DNA from: Hippopus hippopus
Taxonomy: Eukaryota > Mollusca > Bivalvia > Cardiida > Cardiidae
DNA length: 64,000 bases
Assembly: GCA_946811185.2 (NCBI GenBank)
Contig: OX328096.1
Location: 39,382,011 to 39,446,010 of the forward strand
Direction of reading: 5' to 3'
Made by a program: the position numbers and the translations under genes. Below, piece after piece: positions 48,956-60,461 of the stretch. The notes under the pieces are model-generated. The model was not told the origin of the DNA. It searched no databases and saw only the letters and a list, made by a program, of their open reading frames with translations. How positions within the stretch are numbered: position 1 is the first letter of the stretch; every line of letters begins with the position of its first letter.

Positions 48956-49390
48956 ACTAAGTACAGGAACAACATGTAGCAACCAAACACATGTCCAAAT
49001 TTATGTTCTTTACAATGTACCACAGTTATGTTGTAAATAAAATCAAACAGAATCATTAGACGCTCCACACCATCTAGACAAAGAAGTGAAAACATTAAAA
49101 AAAATGAAAAATGAAAACTTTAGTGTAATTTCGGAATGGTAAATATAGCGCGATAAAGAGAAAACAAAAGTACAGAAAAAAATTCGGGAAAGTTGTAGTA
49201 TATGTGATTTCTAAGAATGTTAAGTTGGTGTGCGCCAAGAGTGCCTGGAACGTGTACGACAAATATTCAGAATATGACAGAATAATGCTTAGAATAATCG
49301 TAAAAATACTTGAAGACAAAACTGTATTTCATAACTGATACGGTGCCTAATTAAAACAAAAATACTTCGGAATGATAAGCATTGGATCCC

Positions 49391-49611
49391 TTAACCCATT
49401 ACCACACAATCCCTACTTTTGACGACCCTGAGAAAGAAGCCTTTAGAAAACATTGTGGGAAAAGGAGAAAATGCTGGTAACCAGCATTTTCTCCTTTTCC
49501 CACAATGTTTTCTACCCTTCACAAAACAATTTTCAGTCACTTTTATTTTGTCGTCTGCAAATGCTTTCGATTTGGACAAGCCAAAAATTTTGTCGTTTGG
49601 TAATGAGTTAA
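49391..49611. mobile_element. TTAA hairpin MITE, best-preserved copy
   Basis: TTAACCCATTACCACACAAT to GGTAATGAGTTAA. The inner flanks TTTTGACGACCCTGAGAAAG and TTTTGTCGTCTGCAAATGC are family hallmarks. The termini resemble piggyBac-type ends (TTAA then CCCTTT-like), and no ORF is present. Confidence 0.8.
49445..49513. repeat. Perfect 69-nt hairpin (34-nt arms, one-base centre)
   Basis: AGAAAACATTGTGGGAAAAG GAGAAAATGCTGGT is followed by one A and then its exact complement. It is the core of the MITE and is nearly perfect again in the copy at 51949-52199. Confidence 0.95.
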
Positions 49612-49809
49612 GGTAAGTTGAACAAAGAAAGTCTAAAAGATACATTGACATTTTGGAATCGTGACTCTTGGAGTGTACCCTTCTCAAACCGCACGTTAAA
49701 TGCAGTCTGATCATGGTCCACACCAATACCAAAGTCAAGTAACGATTGAATAGAAATCATTATAGTCAACGAAAAAATTACAAAATAATGAAACTACCCT
49801 CGAAATCCT

Positions 49810-49810
<1 letters not shown>

Positions 49811-49854
<44 letters not shown>
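49811..49854. repeat. (AC)n microsatellite
   Basis: ATATATATAC followed by about 17 AC units. Confidence 0.95.
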
Positions 49855-49856
<2 letters not shown>

Positions 49857-50039
49857 CGAAGCTAGTAACAAACATAAAAGAATAAGAAAAAAATGGGGAC
49901 GTAACTCCGTAAGTGTCTCATTTTCAAATACAACAAATTAATAATACCTGACAAATTACTTTGTTTACCCAAACACCGCTTATACATTTTTTTTAAAAAC
50001 TGACATTTGTAATTGCAACAGCAAGGCTACCTTCGGACA

Positions 50040-51850
50040 GCTGGTCTATGTAAAATAGTGGGTGTGCGCCCAAGATCAGGCCGCACATTATATGATGTCT
50101 GATCCCGGCCCACACCGACTACAAAAAAGATAGAAGACGCTCAAAGGTTCAATAGATCAAACCGAATAAAACCAAGATCACATTAATTGCACCAAGTCTT
50201 AAGACAGTCTCAGCAAGGCGGAAAGTGAGCATCAGCAATCAAACTACAAACCACGTGCAGTCTGACCATAAGCCATTCGAGCTAAAAAAAGGGGAAAAAA
50301 AAATATATGTAAGAGAAAAAAGTATAATGTACAAACATTAATCTTGAAAAACTTCGTTCTGACTGCCATTATATCTGACAAAAAATTAAACCTGAAAGAC
50401 CCAAACACCGCCGATAAACAAAAATGGATATTTTTCCTTGAGAAGGAATCACAGTTTTTGTAACTACAAGTCCATGCACGGTCTAAAAAACTATACATGA
50501 TAAGGGGCGTGCGTCCAAGATCAGACTGCATGGTGTATGCTGTTCGATCCTGACCCACACCAACCGAAAACTAAGAAGTCTTAAAAGGCTGTCGATAATT
50601 GAAAAGACACCAGACAGAATGAAAATACGACAATGGATAAACAAAATTGACATATTTCTTGGGAACTGCACACTATCATTGCAACTTGCAAGGTTGCCGA
50701 CGGTCTGAAGGACTATACATAATAATGGGTGTGGGTTCCAAGATCAGACCGCATGGTAAATGCTGTCCAGTCCTGGCCCACTCAAGTCACAAATATACAG
50801 GAGGTATTCATATTTGGAAAAACACTAGACAGAATGAAAACATGGCTTTGGATAAACAAAACGGTAATTTTTATTGGGAAATGAACGCGGTAATGGGAAA
50901 TGAACGCAATTACTGCTACTCCGAGGTTACCCGCAGCTTGAGGGTCTATAAATAATACTGAGTGTGCGACCAAGATCAGTCCGCATGCTATATGCTATCT
51001 GATCCTGGCCAATACCAGTAACAAATAAAAGATCTTTTATTAAGTACTCAAAGTTGTACAGACATTAGACTGAATGAAAACATGACGTTGGATAACTTTG
51101 TGCACATTTTTCTTGGAAAATGAACACAATTATTGCAACTTTTAGATTAAATACTGCCTCAATGAGTGTGACCAAGATCAAACCGCATGCTACATGCTGT
51201 TAGATCAATGTCCACACAAGTCACAAATATCAGGTACACAAAGTTGGACAGGCCATAGACAGAATGAAGACATGACCTTGGTTAGGCAAAATGGACATTT
51301 TTCTTTGAAAGTGGACACAGTTATTATTACAACTTAATTGTTGCTTATAGCATGAAGGTTTATACATAATAATGAGTCTTGGCCCAAGATTAGACCACGT
51401 GGTATATCCTGGCCAAAACATGTCACAAATATAACTTCTTCTAGGTACTGAAAGTTGAAAGGGCACTAGACTGAATGATAAAATAGCCGCACAATACGAA
51501 AAATGGACAAAATTACTTGGGAAATAAACAACATTCTCATGGGATGGAGGTGGGTCCAAGATCAGACCGCATGGTATATGCTGTCCGATCCTGGCCCACT
51601 CAAGTCACAAATACATGTATATATTAGGTATTCAAAGTTGAAAGGCACTGAACAGAATGAAAACATGGCCGTGAATAAATGAAATAGACATTTTCTTGGG
51701 AAATGAACACAATTGTTGCAACTTCAAGTCTGCATACGGTCTCAAGATCTATACATAATGGGTGTGTGTCCAAGATCAGACCGCAAGCTATATGCTGTCC
51801 GAACCTGGCTCACACCAATCACGAATATGAGAAGTTTTTACATGCACTTA
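50040..51850 (+). repeat. Satellite-like array, period about 200-230 bp, eight or more units
   Basis: CAAGATCAGxCCGCATG...TATGCTGTCCGATCCTGGCC recurs near 50071, 50517, 50740, 50972, 51174, 51385, 51552 and 51771. Units share GAATGAAAACATGGC, TGGACATTTTTCTTGGGAAA and TATACATAATAATGGGTGTG. Each unit holds an imperfect hairpin GATCAGACCGCA / TGCTGTCCGATC. Decayed relatives lie near 49690, 50250 and 52290. Confidence 0.8.
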
Positions 51851-51948
51851 AAATTGAAAGACACATAATTAGACACAGACTGATAACACGACTCTTGCTC
51901 CTTTCACCGAAAATTGTGATTACTTTAATCTTGAAGCTGCACCTTAAC

Positions 51949-52199
51949 TTAACCCTTTACCACACAATCCCGACTTTTAACGACTCTGAACCTGAGGAAA
52001 AAGCCTTTTGAAAACATTGTGGAAAAAGGAGAAAATGCTGGTAACCAGCATTTTCTCCTTTTTCCATAATGTTTTCTACCCTTCGCATAAGAAATTTCAA
52101 ATTTTTAGTCACATTTATTTTGTCGTCTGCAAGTGTTGTCGTCTGCAAGTGCTTTCAATTTTGACTAGTCGAAAATTTTGTTGTTTGGTAAAGAGTTAA
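51949..52199. mobile_element. TTAA hairpin MITE
   Basis: TTAACCCTTTACCACACAAT to GGTAAAGAGTTAA, with the same central hairpin as 49391-49611 but one base pair changed. A short TTGTCGTCTGCAAGTG segment is duplicated within it, making it longer. Confidence 0.8.
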
Positions 52200-52399
52200 A
52201 GTACTGATTTCCAACCAGTATTGAAAACCCGTAATATTCGATTTAAAAATTTTGCTCGTTGCAGGAATCTCACCTGTAAGACACTGCAGATGTAAGATCA
52301 GACTGCACGTTCTGTGAAGTCCGATCGCGACCCACACCGTCCGCAAAAAACTCACAAAGTCGCTCTTCGAAGCCCAAGAGTCAACAATTAGGACATTAT

Positions 52400-54218
52400 A
52401 TCACAACGAACGTTCCCTTCACTCATAAAAGTGAAAAGAAGAGCCCTGTGAAACACATCCAGCAATAGTGTATCAAGATTGGAATGTTAGTTTGCCATTG
52501 CTTAGCCCTACCTAAACAGTTATCAAAGTATAACATAATCACAAAAAAAAAAGTTTATGACAAGTGCAGCCGTCAGTAATTTTCTACAGCACAGCAGCTT
52601 ACATGCCACCAGTTGCTGTCTCACGTAAGAAAAAAATACTCTTTTTCGTAGAAACTGACTCATTATCTCTGTACAGGCAATAAATTGAGGCATTTGAATG
52701 CGTTTACAGACGACAAAATACATATGGCTACAATGATGGGATCTATCAGATGACAAAGAAAACATTGCAAGAAAAGGAAAATATCCTGGTTACCAGAATC
52801 TTTTCCATATCCCAGAGTGCTGTGTAAATTCAACATCGTCGTTAAGAGCTCGGCATTATTTGACAGAAAGTAAAAAGACGAAGACACAGAAGTTGCCTTC
52901 CATTTTAGCATTAACATATGTTCCATTGTAGCAGGGATCCTATATATACAAATCAGAAAAATGCTTTTAGCCATTATTTCAACCTTTCGACAATGTTTCC
53001 CAAGAGTTTTTTTGTTTCTGTGAAAACCGGGAACATAAATTACATATTATATTGGGCTTACCATCCCTCGTGAAAAACAATTATGGAAAAAGAGCAACCA
53101 TACACGACAATAGGACTTGTTCTATGTTCTAAAAGTTCTATGATAAAACTAACAAGTATGTGATATATTTGGTGGATACCAAACTAACAAGTATGTGATA
53201 TATTTGGTGGGTACCCTTTATAAACCCTTTACCTTACTCTCCCTCGTCTTAATTAACGACCCTACATAATATGGCTTGAGGAAACATTATGGTGACGGTA
53301 AAATGCTGGTAACAAACATCTTTCCTTTTTCCACAGTATTCCTGCCCGTACATTGCAGGGTTTGTCTGTTACTGCCTGGAATCGGTTACGCTTTGTTTTG
53401 ATGATGTTGTAGCTCGTATCAGAGACATACAGTACATATCTAATCTATGTCTCTGCTCGTATAGATCTGACGTTCGCATGTAACAAGCACATGTAAGGAC
53501 CCAACCATTAACAAAAAAAGGATTTGTAGGCGTCCATATTATTTCTCTGAAACTGTCCTGATCTGTCAGTTTACTATATAAAGGTATATTGAACCAAATT
53601 ACACACTTGGCCATTTAGAATATTATCGTTAATCCGCAACGGTGACGCGTTTTCTTGTTTTTTCTTTGACGTCTTCGTCTTACTGTCACTTAAATACGGA
53701 TCTTTTTTTTCAACGTGGTTGAACCCTAAGCAAATAAGTTTGTCTATGTATCGTTTCTTTGCCTCTGGACAGAACGTTTTTCATGTAATCATTCATAATT
53801 TAACGTTTTTGTGCACATAATCAATAATCGGCCACTGTTTTCTTTAGCCTTATTGCCCTACTCGAGTGCGCATGCGCAGTTTTTCAGTTTCGTTACCAGG
53901 AAGTGGTCAAAACCTAAAAGGGTCTACAGCGGGTGTTGAAAAGATTATAGGTCATTTGGCCTTGAGCAGGGATAAAAATTGCAATGGAACGGAGTTTTTT
54001 ATGGAAACATTGCTTTAAGATAATTTGAACATTTAGATTGTTTTGCCTTGGAGCAAACTGGTGTATTGCAACTGGAAACAGCTGTAAGTTTAAAATAGTA
54101 TTCGGCTGTTGGTCGTTTATTGGTAGCGAGGTGAAGCTGTGAGGGACAAAGGATGTAGAGTTGTGTAAGGGATATGACCCTAGCGGAGAGGTCATTACGT
54201 AAAAATTTTCGAATGAAC
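52400..54218. other. No gene; fragments of hairpin MITEs
   Basis: About 52640-52840 and 53225-53360 are decayed TTAA-type MITEs (ACAGACGACAAAATACATATG; CCCTTTACCTTACTCTCCCT). CAAACTAACAAGTATGTGAT with ATATTTGGTGG is duplicated at about 53145-53210. Nothing coding is recognised. Confidence 0.45.
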
Positions 54219-56573
54219 TGGTTATCTCACGCTTGCAAACTTAGTAACCAGACTGTCCATTCACAATACTGACCAGCATAGATCTGATTAGGCATCCTTC
54301 AGCTTAGGATGTATTAAACCTTGGACTGCTAAGCGCGACTTAATGACCTTTTGCGGACAGTGTAGATCAAGATCAGACTGCACACTACATGCAGTCTGAT
54401 TTTGGATCTACACTGTCCGATGAGATTTTTTTCCCAAAAAATACCTGCGAAATAGTTAAAACTTTGGGTTTTACTGTAGCTTGAAAATTTAATTTCATTC
54501 ATTTAGCAGGTTAAGGATTAAATCGTTTTCATAGCCCCTCTTCCTCTCCTTCCATCGATGTTTCTTCTTGATGATATTCTAAAGACTGAAATCAGTCTGT
54601 CAAATGTTGACTAAACAATCCTGTGGGGCTTTAAAATGTAGTGAGAAAAACTGCATGTATTCAGCATGTTCTCTTTTTCCTCATAGCGTTTTTTCGTCAT
54701 TTGAAAGAATTTATACATTTTGTAATTTCACGGGTAGAGTTGAATAGAGCATTTTCATAGAGGGAAAAAAAGTGAAAGTGCAAAACAAATAGGCTCACTT
54801 AACTTCATATTCTCCATGTTTGAATCAACTGACCAGGTAAAAAGGCTTTTTCGGAGAGCGCAGATTCAGACCAGACAGCGTAGAACATGCAATCAGATCT
54901 TGGGTTTGTTAGGCCAGTTTTCTGAGACATTCTAATCAAAACAGTAGTGGTGCTGTAATAGTTAGGCAGCTTTTCCACGTTTCACATATCTATTTCATTA
55001 GTTCAGTGTTGTAAGTGTAAAACTCAGATGTTTGTCTCAATAGCTACTCCATATTACTTGATTCTCATCCTCCATATTTCAGATTAAGAGCCCAAGGTTC
55101 ACTGTAGTGATGCTCTTGCTCATTAGAATGACTCAAATACAATGACCTGTTTTGTCTAAGGACTAGTAAAGTCGCTTTTGAAGACAATGAAAGATCAAGA
55201 TCAGACTGTCCTTTGAATGCAATGCAGATCAATAAACGTAAGATCTCAATTGTCTGTTTATGCAGGATATATAAAAAAAACGACCATGAAATTGCAATGT
55301 TTGGATATTGTTTTTTTCTGACTGTTAAAGGCCATAACAGGGTGCTTTAACTCTTTACAAAACTATCCCGTTTTTGATGACCAAGAGGAAGACGGCTGTT
55401 AAAAACATCGTAAAAAAAAAAAGATGCAGATAACCATCGTTTTCTCCTTTTTCCACGAGTTTTTTTGTTTTTTTTCGACGATTCAGATCATCAATTGATC
55501 TACTTTTGGTCTACATTTGATTCGTATGTGCAAATGCTTTCGATCTGGACAAGTCTAAAATTACATCATTTTGAAAAGGGGTGAGGGTTGGGAAGATATT
55601 ACATTCTTTGCTTTGAAACAAATGTGGAAGAAATTGGCCAGCCAATGTTTTGGACAGAACTATCTTGCCCAGATCAATTTAGCCAGTCAAAAAAAATTAG
55701 GTAGGACAATTTGTCCAGATAAATAGAAAAAGTTAAAGGCCTACTTGCAGCAAAAAGTAAACAATTTGTGTTATAATACAGGCATATTTTATATGACTTA
55801 TTCATACTATTTTAAAGTATGGATATTACTGATAATATCTGACAATATATTGCCGTACAGTTATCAAAGTTGCAAAAGTTACAGAAAAGAATATTTGTAT
55901 ATTGTCATACTTATTTAAAAGGTTGATAGGTACTGTTATTCAGGATGAGTGATATCTAAAGCTTGATGATGGGTACTACTGATCAGAATTGTAACTTTGA
56001 CGCAAAAGACAAATAGATCTAACTGGCTCTGAGTTGACTGAAGAATTTAATGTTAAATTTCTCTGACACATCGTACACTGTAACACAGGCCCCATAGCCG
56101 AGTACGCCGTTGGTTTGGTTAACATAGAATTCTACGTCAAAACTCTTTCGGCCCTTTTTATACGCAAAAACATAATAAGGTACGGAAGTTCTCCATATTA
56201 CTGCTAATATGGCGCGCAACAGAAACCGCTTACTCAACTAAGGGGAATAACCCACAAATCAAAAAATAAAATATTCGTACCACAAACAATTCGCACCATA
56301 CTTTCCTTAGGAAAGCTATGGCATTTACAAGAATTGTCACATATATTTAACGTTCTATTGCTGTTAACCGGCAAACATATATCTGCATCATTCCATTTAA
56401 CTACTAATTTGTAGAGGACAGTTAAAAAAAGGGGGTTCCTACGTGGCTCTGTTACAAGGTATAGGATTTCTATCCCATACATAGTTCTGACAACTGACAT
56501 TTGATTTGTGATTTCAAACCATTGTAGTTATTCAGTGTCGACCGATTACAGTGCTGACAGCACTTTGATTTAT
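54219..56573 (-). repeat. Right arm of large inverted repeat (about 2.3 kb)
   Basis: Reverse complement of 42418-44737: CTGGTTATCTCACGCTTGCA at the inner end and GTGCTGACAGCACTTTGATT at the outer end. It carries a strong hairpin GATCAGACTGCACACTACAT-GCAGTCTGATTT near 54372 and a MITE at 55345-55580 in the mirrored position. Confidence 0.8.
55345..55580 (-). mobile_element. TTAA hairpin MITE inside right IR arm
   Basis: TTAACTCTTTACAAAACTAT and GATCTGGACAAGTCTAAAATT mirror the copy at 43074-43303. The hairpin centre is decayed and contains poly-A and poly-T runs. Confidence 0.65.
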
Positions 56574-57080
56574 AACCGTGTTGAAAGAAAAGTGCTACAA
56601 AATTTCCAGTTTTTGCTGGCCCGAGATTTCCTGTCACTTCCAATGGTAAAGTAGAATACTTGTGTCAAATTATTTTTAAAATCCATCCATAAATGTAGAA
56701 GTTTTAGCTCGGATAAGTTCCATTTATTACATTTCTTTTATTTGACCATAAAATGTGGCCCTGGACCTTCCTGAACAAATGTTACAAGTGGCACTTCTCC
56801 TCATAAAGGAGAACAATTGTTCCAAATCATTTTTAAATCCATCCATAAATTGTAGAAGTTCTGGACCGGACAAATTCAGGTAGCGTTTTAAATAGTGAGT
56901 AAACGTTTATTTTATTTTGAAATACAAAATAATGGTTGTCGTTTTGAATAGTTGTCCGGTTCTGCTCTGTTATGATATGGAAAATAACCCTTGCTATTCT
57001 GATTGCATACTACACTGTCCCTGTAAGAGTTACTGTTCTTGATCCCTTTTATACTGCATGGATTCCTCTCTGATAGCAGT
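56574..57080. other. No gene; foldback-family fragment at about 56885-56965
   Basis: GTGAGTAAACGTTTATTTTA and GGTTGTCGTTTTGAATAGTT at about 56897-56955 are a minus-strand scrap of the unit at 36236-36823. TTxTTTTAAATCCATCCATAAA is repeated at about 56676 and 56829. Confidence 0.5.
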
Positions 57081-57933
57081 GACCAGCCCGCATAGCTCAA
57101 TAGGTAGAGCGTAGGACTCGTGAACGTGATGTTTCGAGTCACTTGAGGGTGTGGATTCGATCCCCACGGCTGGCCATCTAAATATTACTAATAGTCTTTC
57201 GGATGAGACGTTAAACCGAGGTCCCGTGTGACGGTGCTATACACCGAGCACGTAAAAGAACCAGGCTAACTTAAAGGTGGGTATTTAGATTTTTCACATC
57301 TCACCAAATTAAAAAATATGTGTATCACCGAAATTTAAACGAAAAAACAATACAAATCATCAATAATTAAGAATCATAAAATTACAAAAAAGATTTTTTT
57401 GGATGGTGTTCCCTTAAAAGGCTACGTTGCCTCTTAAGGTATTTTTAGATTTCGCGCCAGAAATCAAAAAAGCATTGTGGGAATGTCAAGTGACTGGCAC
57501 GTGACTAATGACGCTTAAATTCCATAACATAACAAACTTGTAATTATTTTCCATAATGTCTTCTTCGGACGCTATGTTTGAAGCTTCGTCTGTGTATTTC
57601 CGGTATGTAAATGAGCAAGTTGCTCATGTAAAAATAGACCGTGTTTCCCGTCGGTGTCGACCTGGGCCGTAGTAAATCTCTAATTTCTCTTGTTGTCGGG
57701 TGGTTTTCGACTACTGGGGTTTTATGAATGAAACTTAAAAGGCTTTGGGAGTATAAGGATGATTTTTTTGTATTTTTGTAAAATTTTCGTCCCAAAATCT
57801 GAAGGGCCACCTTTAAGATGGTTTCGTCCTGTATCTGCACTATCCCCCGTAACAATACTAACAGCCTTCAGGGGGCGTCGCCCATATGGGCAACCGGTGG
57901 CGACGATAAATAAACGCAAATTCATTCATTCAT
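57081..57933 (+). mobile_element. V-SINE (RUDI-like) with 12-bp target duplication, split by an insertion
   Basis: Same family as 39522-39835: GCCCGCATAGCTCAATAGGT, GGATTCGATCCCCACGGC, TTTCGGATGAGACGTTAAAC, CAGCCTTCAGGGGGCGTCGC and a (ATTC)n tail. It is bracketed by TCTGATAGCAGT at 57069-57080 and 57934-57945. At CAGGCTAACTTAA the SINE is interrupted by 538 bp and resumes at GATGGTTTCGTCCTGTATCT. Confidence 0.9.
57275..57812. mobile_element. 538-bp TTAA-flanked element nested in the V-SINE
   Basis: TTAA at 57271-57274 and 57813-57816 flanks AGGTGG...CCACCT. The intact SINE at 39522 reads AACTTAGGATGG at this point, so one TTAA is the expected empty site. Imperfect terminal repeats of about 20 bp (AGGTGGxxxTTxAGATTTT) are present. 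No transposase motif; the ends are unlike the TTAACCCTTT family. Confidence 0.85.
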
Positions 57934-58087
57934 TCTGATAGCAGTCTGTAACTAGTTAACACAGATTAAACATCTAATTGAAAACTACTACTCGTGTTCA
58001 TTTACCCTGCTCCCAGACAACCAAACAATATAACATGCACCCAGAATGCCCAAATCAGATGGATGTGTATTTGAAAGAAAGTGACTA

Positions 58088-60054
58088 TTTACCCGACCGT
58101 CGTGTACGCACTGAAGAAAATTCATATTGCGAGTACGACTGTCGTGTACTCAATGAAGGAAAACTTCTTGGGTGCCCGACTGTCGTGTACTCAATGAAGG
58201 AAAACTCGTTGGGTGCCCGACGGTCGTGCACGGACTGATGAAATTTCGTCTTGGGGGCACGATGACGTGCCCGCTATTTCCGATTTCTTCATTCAGTACA
58301 CGATGTGGTCGTGTACGCACTGAAGAACTGGAGTCTTACGTACACGTATTAATGGATTGGACCAAAACGCAGACTGCTATGTGACCCAGCACGGCGTAAA
58401 CCGTCTCAGTGGAGCAATAGTCATTTATACAGGGTGTCATGCCCGAAGGGTCGTATTATGTTATACACCCGGTCGTCCGGTCGTCCGTCCGTCCGTTAGC
58501 AGTTATTTGTGTGCGCAACTCCTACAATTTCCATCGGAATTAGATCTACTTCAAACTTGCCACAATGAATCCCCATGATGTCTAGTTGTGCATGTGACTC
58601 TCAAAATTTGGATTGTTGTTTATATTCTGAAATTATCTACCCTTGACTTCTGAAATAGCCAACTTTTCACTTGAATTTCTGTTCAGGCCATAACTTCCAA
58701 GCTATCAAAATCAAAGGACTGATAGTCCTGAGAGTGGCGTGGTGGGCGATGTGTTAGGAATTTTCACCATTACTAAGCTTTCAAAGGTAATCTATTTCAA
58801 ACGTTGAAGATAATATGAAAATATGCAAATTATAGAAACGGGGGAAAAGGATTTTTCCCCTCAGATAATTGAATCATAATTCGTACAACAACAAATTTGT
58901 GCAGATATGTTTACTTGACACTGCCCGGCAAATTTTAGCAGGCAGTAGCACTCTTCCAAACGACATATTCTACTCTCTGAAAACTTCTGCAGAAAACATT
59001 CGAGTTTCTCGTAAAATTACTGGTGTAATTGAAACTATGTCAAAGACAGTGTTAAATACCATAAATTCATACATCCACCCCTCAATCCATTTATCCAACT
59101 AGAGGCCCCTGAGGACCTGAAATTACTCTATTGGCAGGAATTTGGCTTTTTTGCAAGCATGCATTATGAATTCATGATGCAAAAATTTGAATCCACTAAG
59201 ACCGCATAAGCTGCATGATGAACAAACAGTGAAAAAAAAAGAAGTGCAATTTATCAAAACTAGATCTAATTGCTTGGAATCAAGCCAGATTTGATACGGA
59301 TTTTCAAAGTATTTTGTGTTGAAAGGCCGCTAGCCTAGGCAGAGGCGGTGCTGAGACATACTGTGTTCATGTCTTGAATCATAAACAAAGTTTCTGTTTT
59401 ATTTAAGATACGACTTCGAGAGAGAAAACAAAGCATGAAGAAGTTTTATCTAAAGTACTTTTATACATAAAATAACTTATTTTAGAGGGCACATAGAGAT
59501 TTTGTTCCAATATGACTCGAACTGACTGGGTGTAGAAATGACTTGGTGCCGAAACGACTGAATACCATTGTGGCAAATTTCAAATAGATCTAATTCCGAT
59601 GGAAACTGTAGGAGGAGTTGCGCACACAAGAAATTCCAAACGGACGGACGGACGACCGGGTGTACAGTATGAGGTAATACGAGCCTTCGGACGCATAAAA
59701 AGGATGCCAGCTACGCTTGTGCATGCATTTGTTCTGTAACACGCTGTATAAATGACTATTGCCGTGTGCTCCAATGAGACTGTCTACGCCGTGCCGATTC
59801 ACGTAAAAGTCTGCGTTTTGGCCCAACCCATTTACACGTGTACGTAAGACTCCAGTTCTTCAGTGCGTACACGACCGCGTCGTGTACTCAATGAAGAAAT
59901 CGGAAATTGCGGGCACGTAATCGTGCCCCCAAGACGAAATTTCATCAGTCCGTGCACGACCGTCGGGCACCCAACGAGTTTTCCTTCATTGAGTACACGA
60001 CAGTCGGACTCGCAGTATGAAATTTCTTCAGTGTGTACACGACTGTCGGGTAAA
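58088..60054. mobile_element. 2-kb element with long inverted arms of about 480 bp
   Basis: Arms 58088-58567 and 59566-60054 are reverse complements with modest divergence: TTTACCCGACCGTCGTGTAC at the left end, TACACGACTGTCGGGTAAA at the right, and CCACAATG/CATTGTGG at the inner borders. Arms contain GTCGTGTACTCAATGAAG repeats, CGTGCACGGACTGATGAAAT and GTCGTCCGTCCGTCCG. The 1-kb interior (58568-59565) has no recognised ORF. It is flanked by pieces of the foldback family (CAGAATGCCCAAATCAGATG at 58031, ACTGCCACCTAGCGGAAGAT at 60076), so it appears inserted into such a unit. Confidence 0.8.
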
Positions 60055-60156
60055 TATCATCGGCCTATTTGAAAACTGCCACCTAGCGGAAGATAATGAT
60101 CTAACTTGAACAACGGATCTCCCGAGATTTGCCGAACTGTTGATACCCTTCCATTT

Positions 60157-60461
60157 CATCTATCTAATTTGGGCATTCTGGGTATAGAACCGGACTACTT
60201 TTCAAAACAACAACCGTTACTTTGAATTTAAAATGAAATAAGGGTTACTCAATAAAACGCTACCTGGTGCGATTCATTCAGCTATGATCGGCTAGCATTT
60301 AACCTATATGCATCGACCATTTATTAAAACAGCCCCTACATGCTTGGGTAATAGGCTAATAGCTTCGGTATAAGCCCTATCTTTTCCAGGTATACGGGGA
60401 TGGGTGATGCGTCATAGCAGACAGGTCGCATCTTCGAAGAATATGACATTCGCAGACAACG
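60157..60461 (+). mobile_element. Short solo unit of the foldback family
   Basis: ATCTATCTAATTTGGGCATT through TTTTCAAAACAACAACCGTT and GATGCGTCATAGCAGACAGG to CATTCGCAGACAACG, matching 37067-37392 and 40248-40585. Confidence 0.7.

Larger units (their letters stand above)
44938..48990 (-). mobile_element. Nearly complete APE-type non-LTR retrotransposon (CR1/L2-like)
   Basis: On the minus strand it has a long ORF (48955-45395) with endonuclease and reverse transcriptase, then a 3' region of about 450 bp ending AATAAAATATGTT. The 5' boundary is uncertain; 49000-49390 may be 5' UTR or flank, and no target duplication was found. It lies between the arms of the 42418/56573 inverted repeat. The clade is tentative: the 2A-like NPGP motif and layout suit CR1/L2-group elements. 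Confidence 0.85.

Noticed and set aside
57544..57855. 103-codon minus-strand ORF
   Set aside because: It spans the border between the V-SINE and its nested insertion, so it cannot be an ancestral gene.
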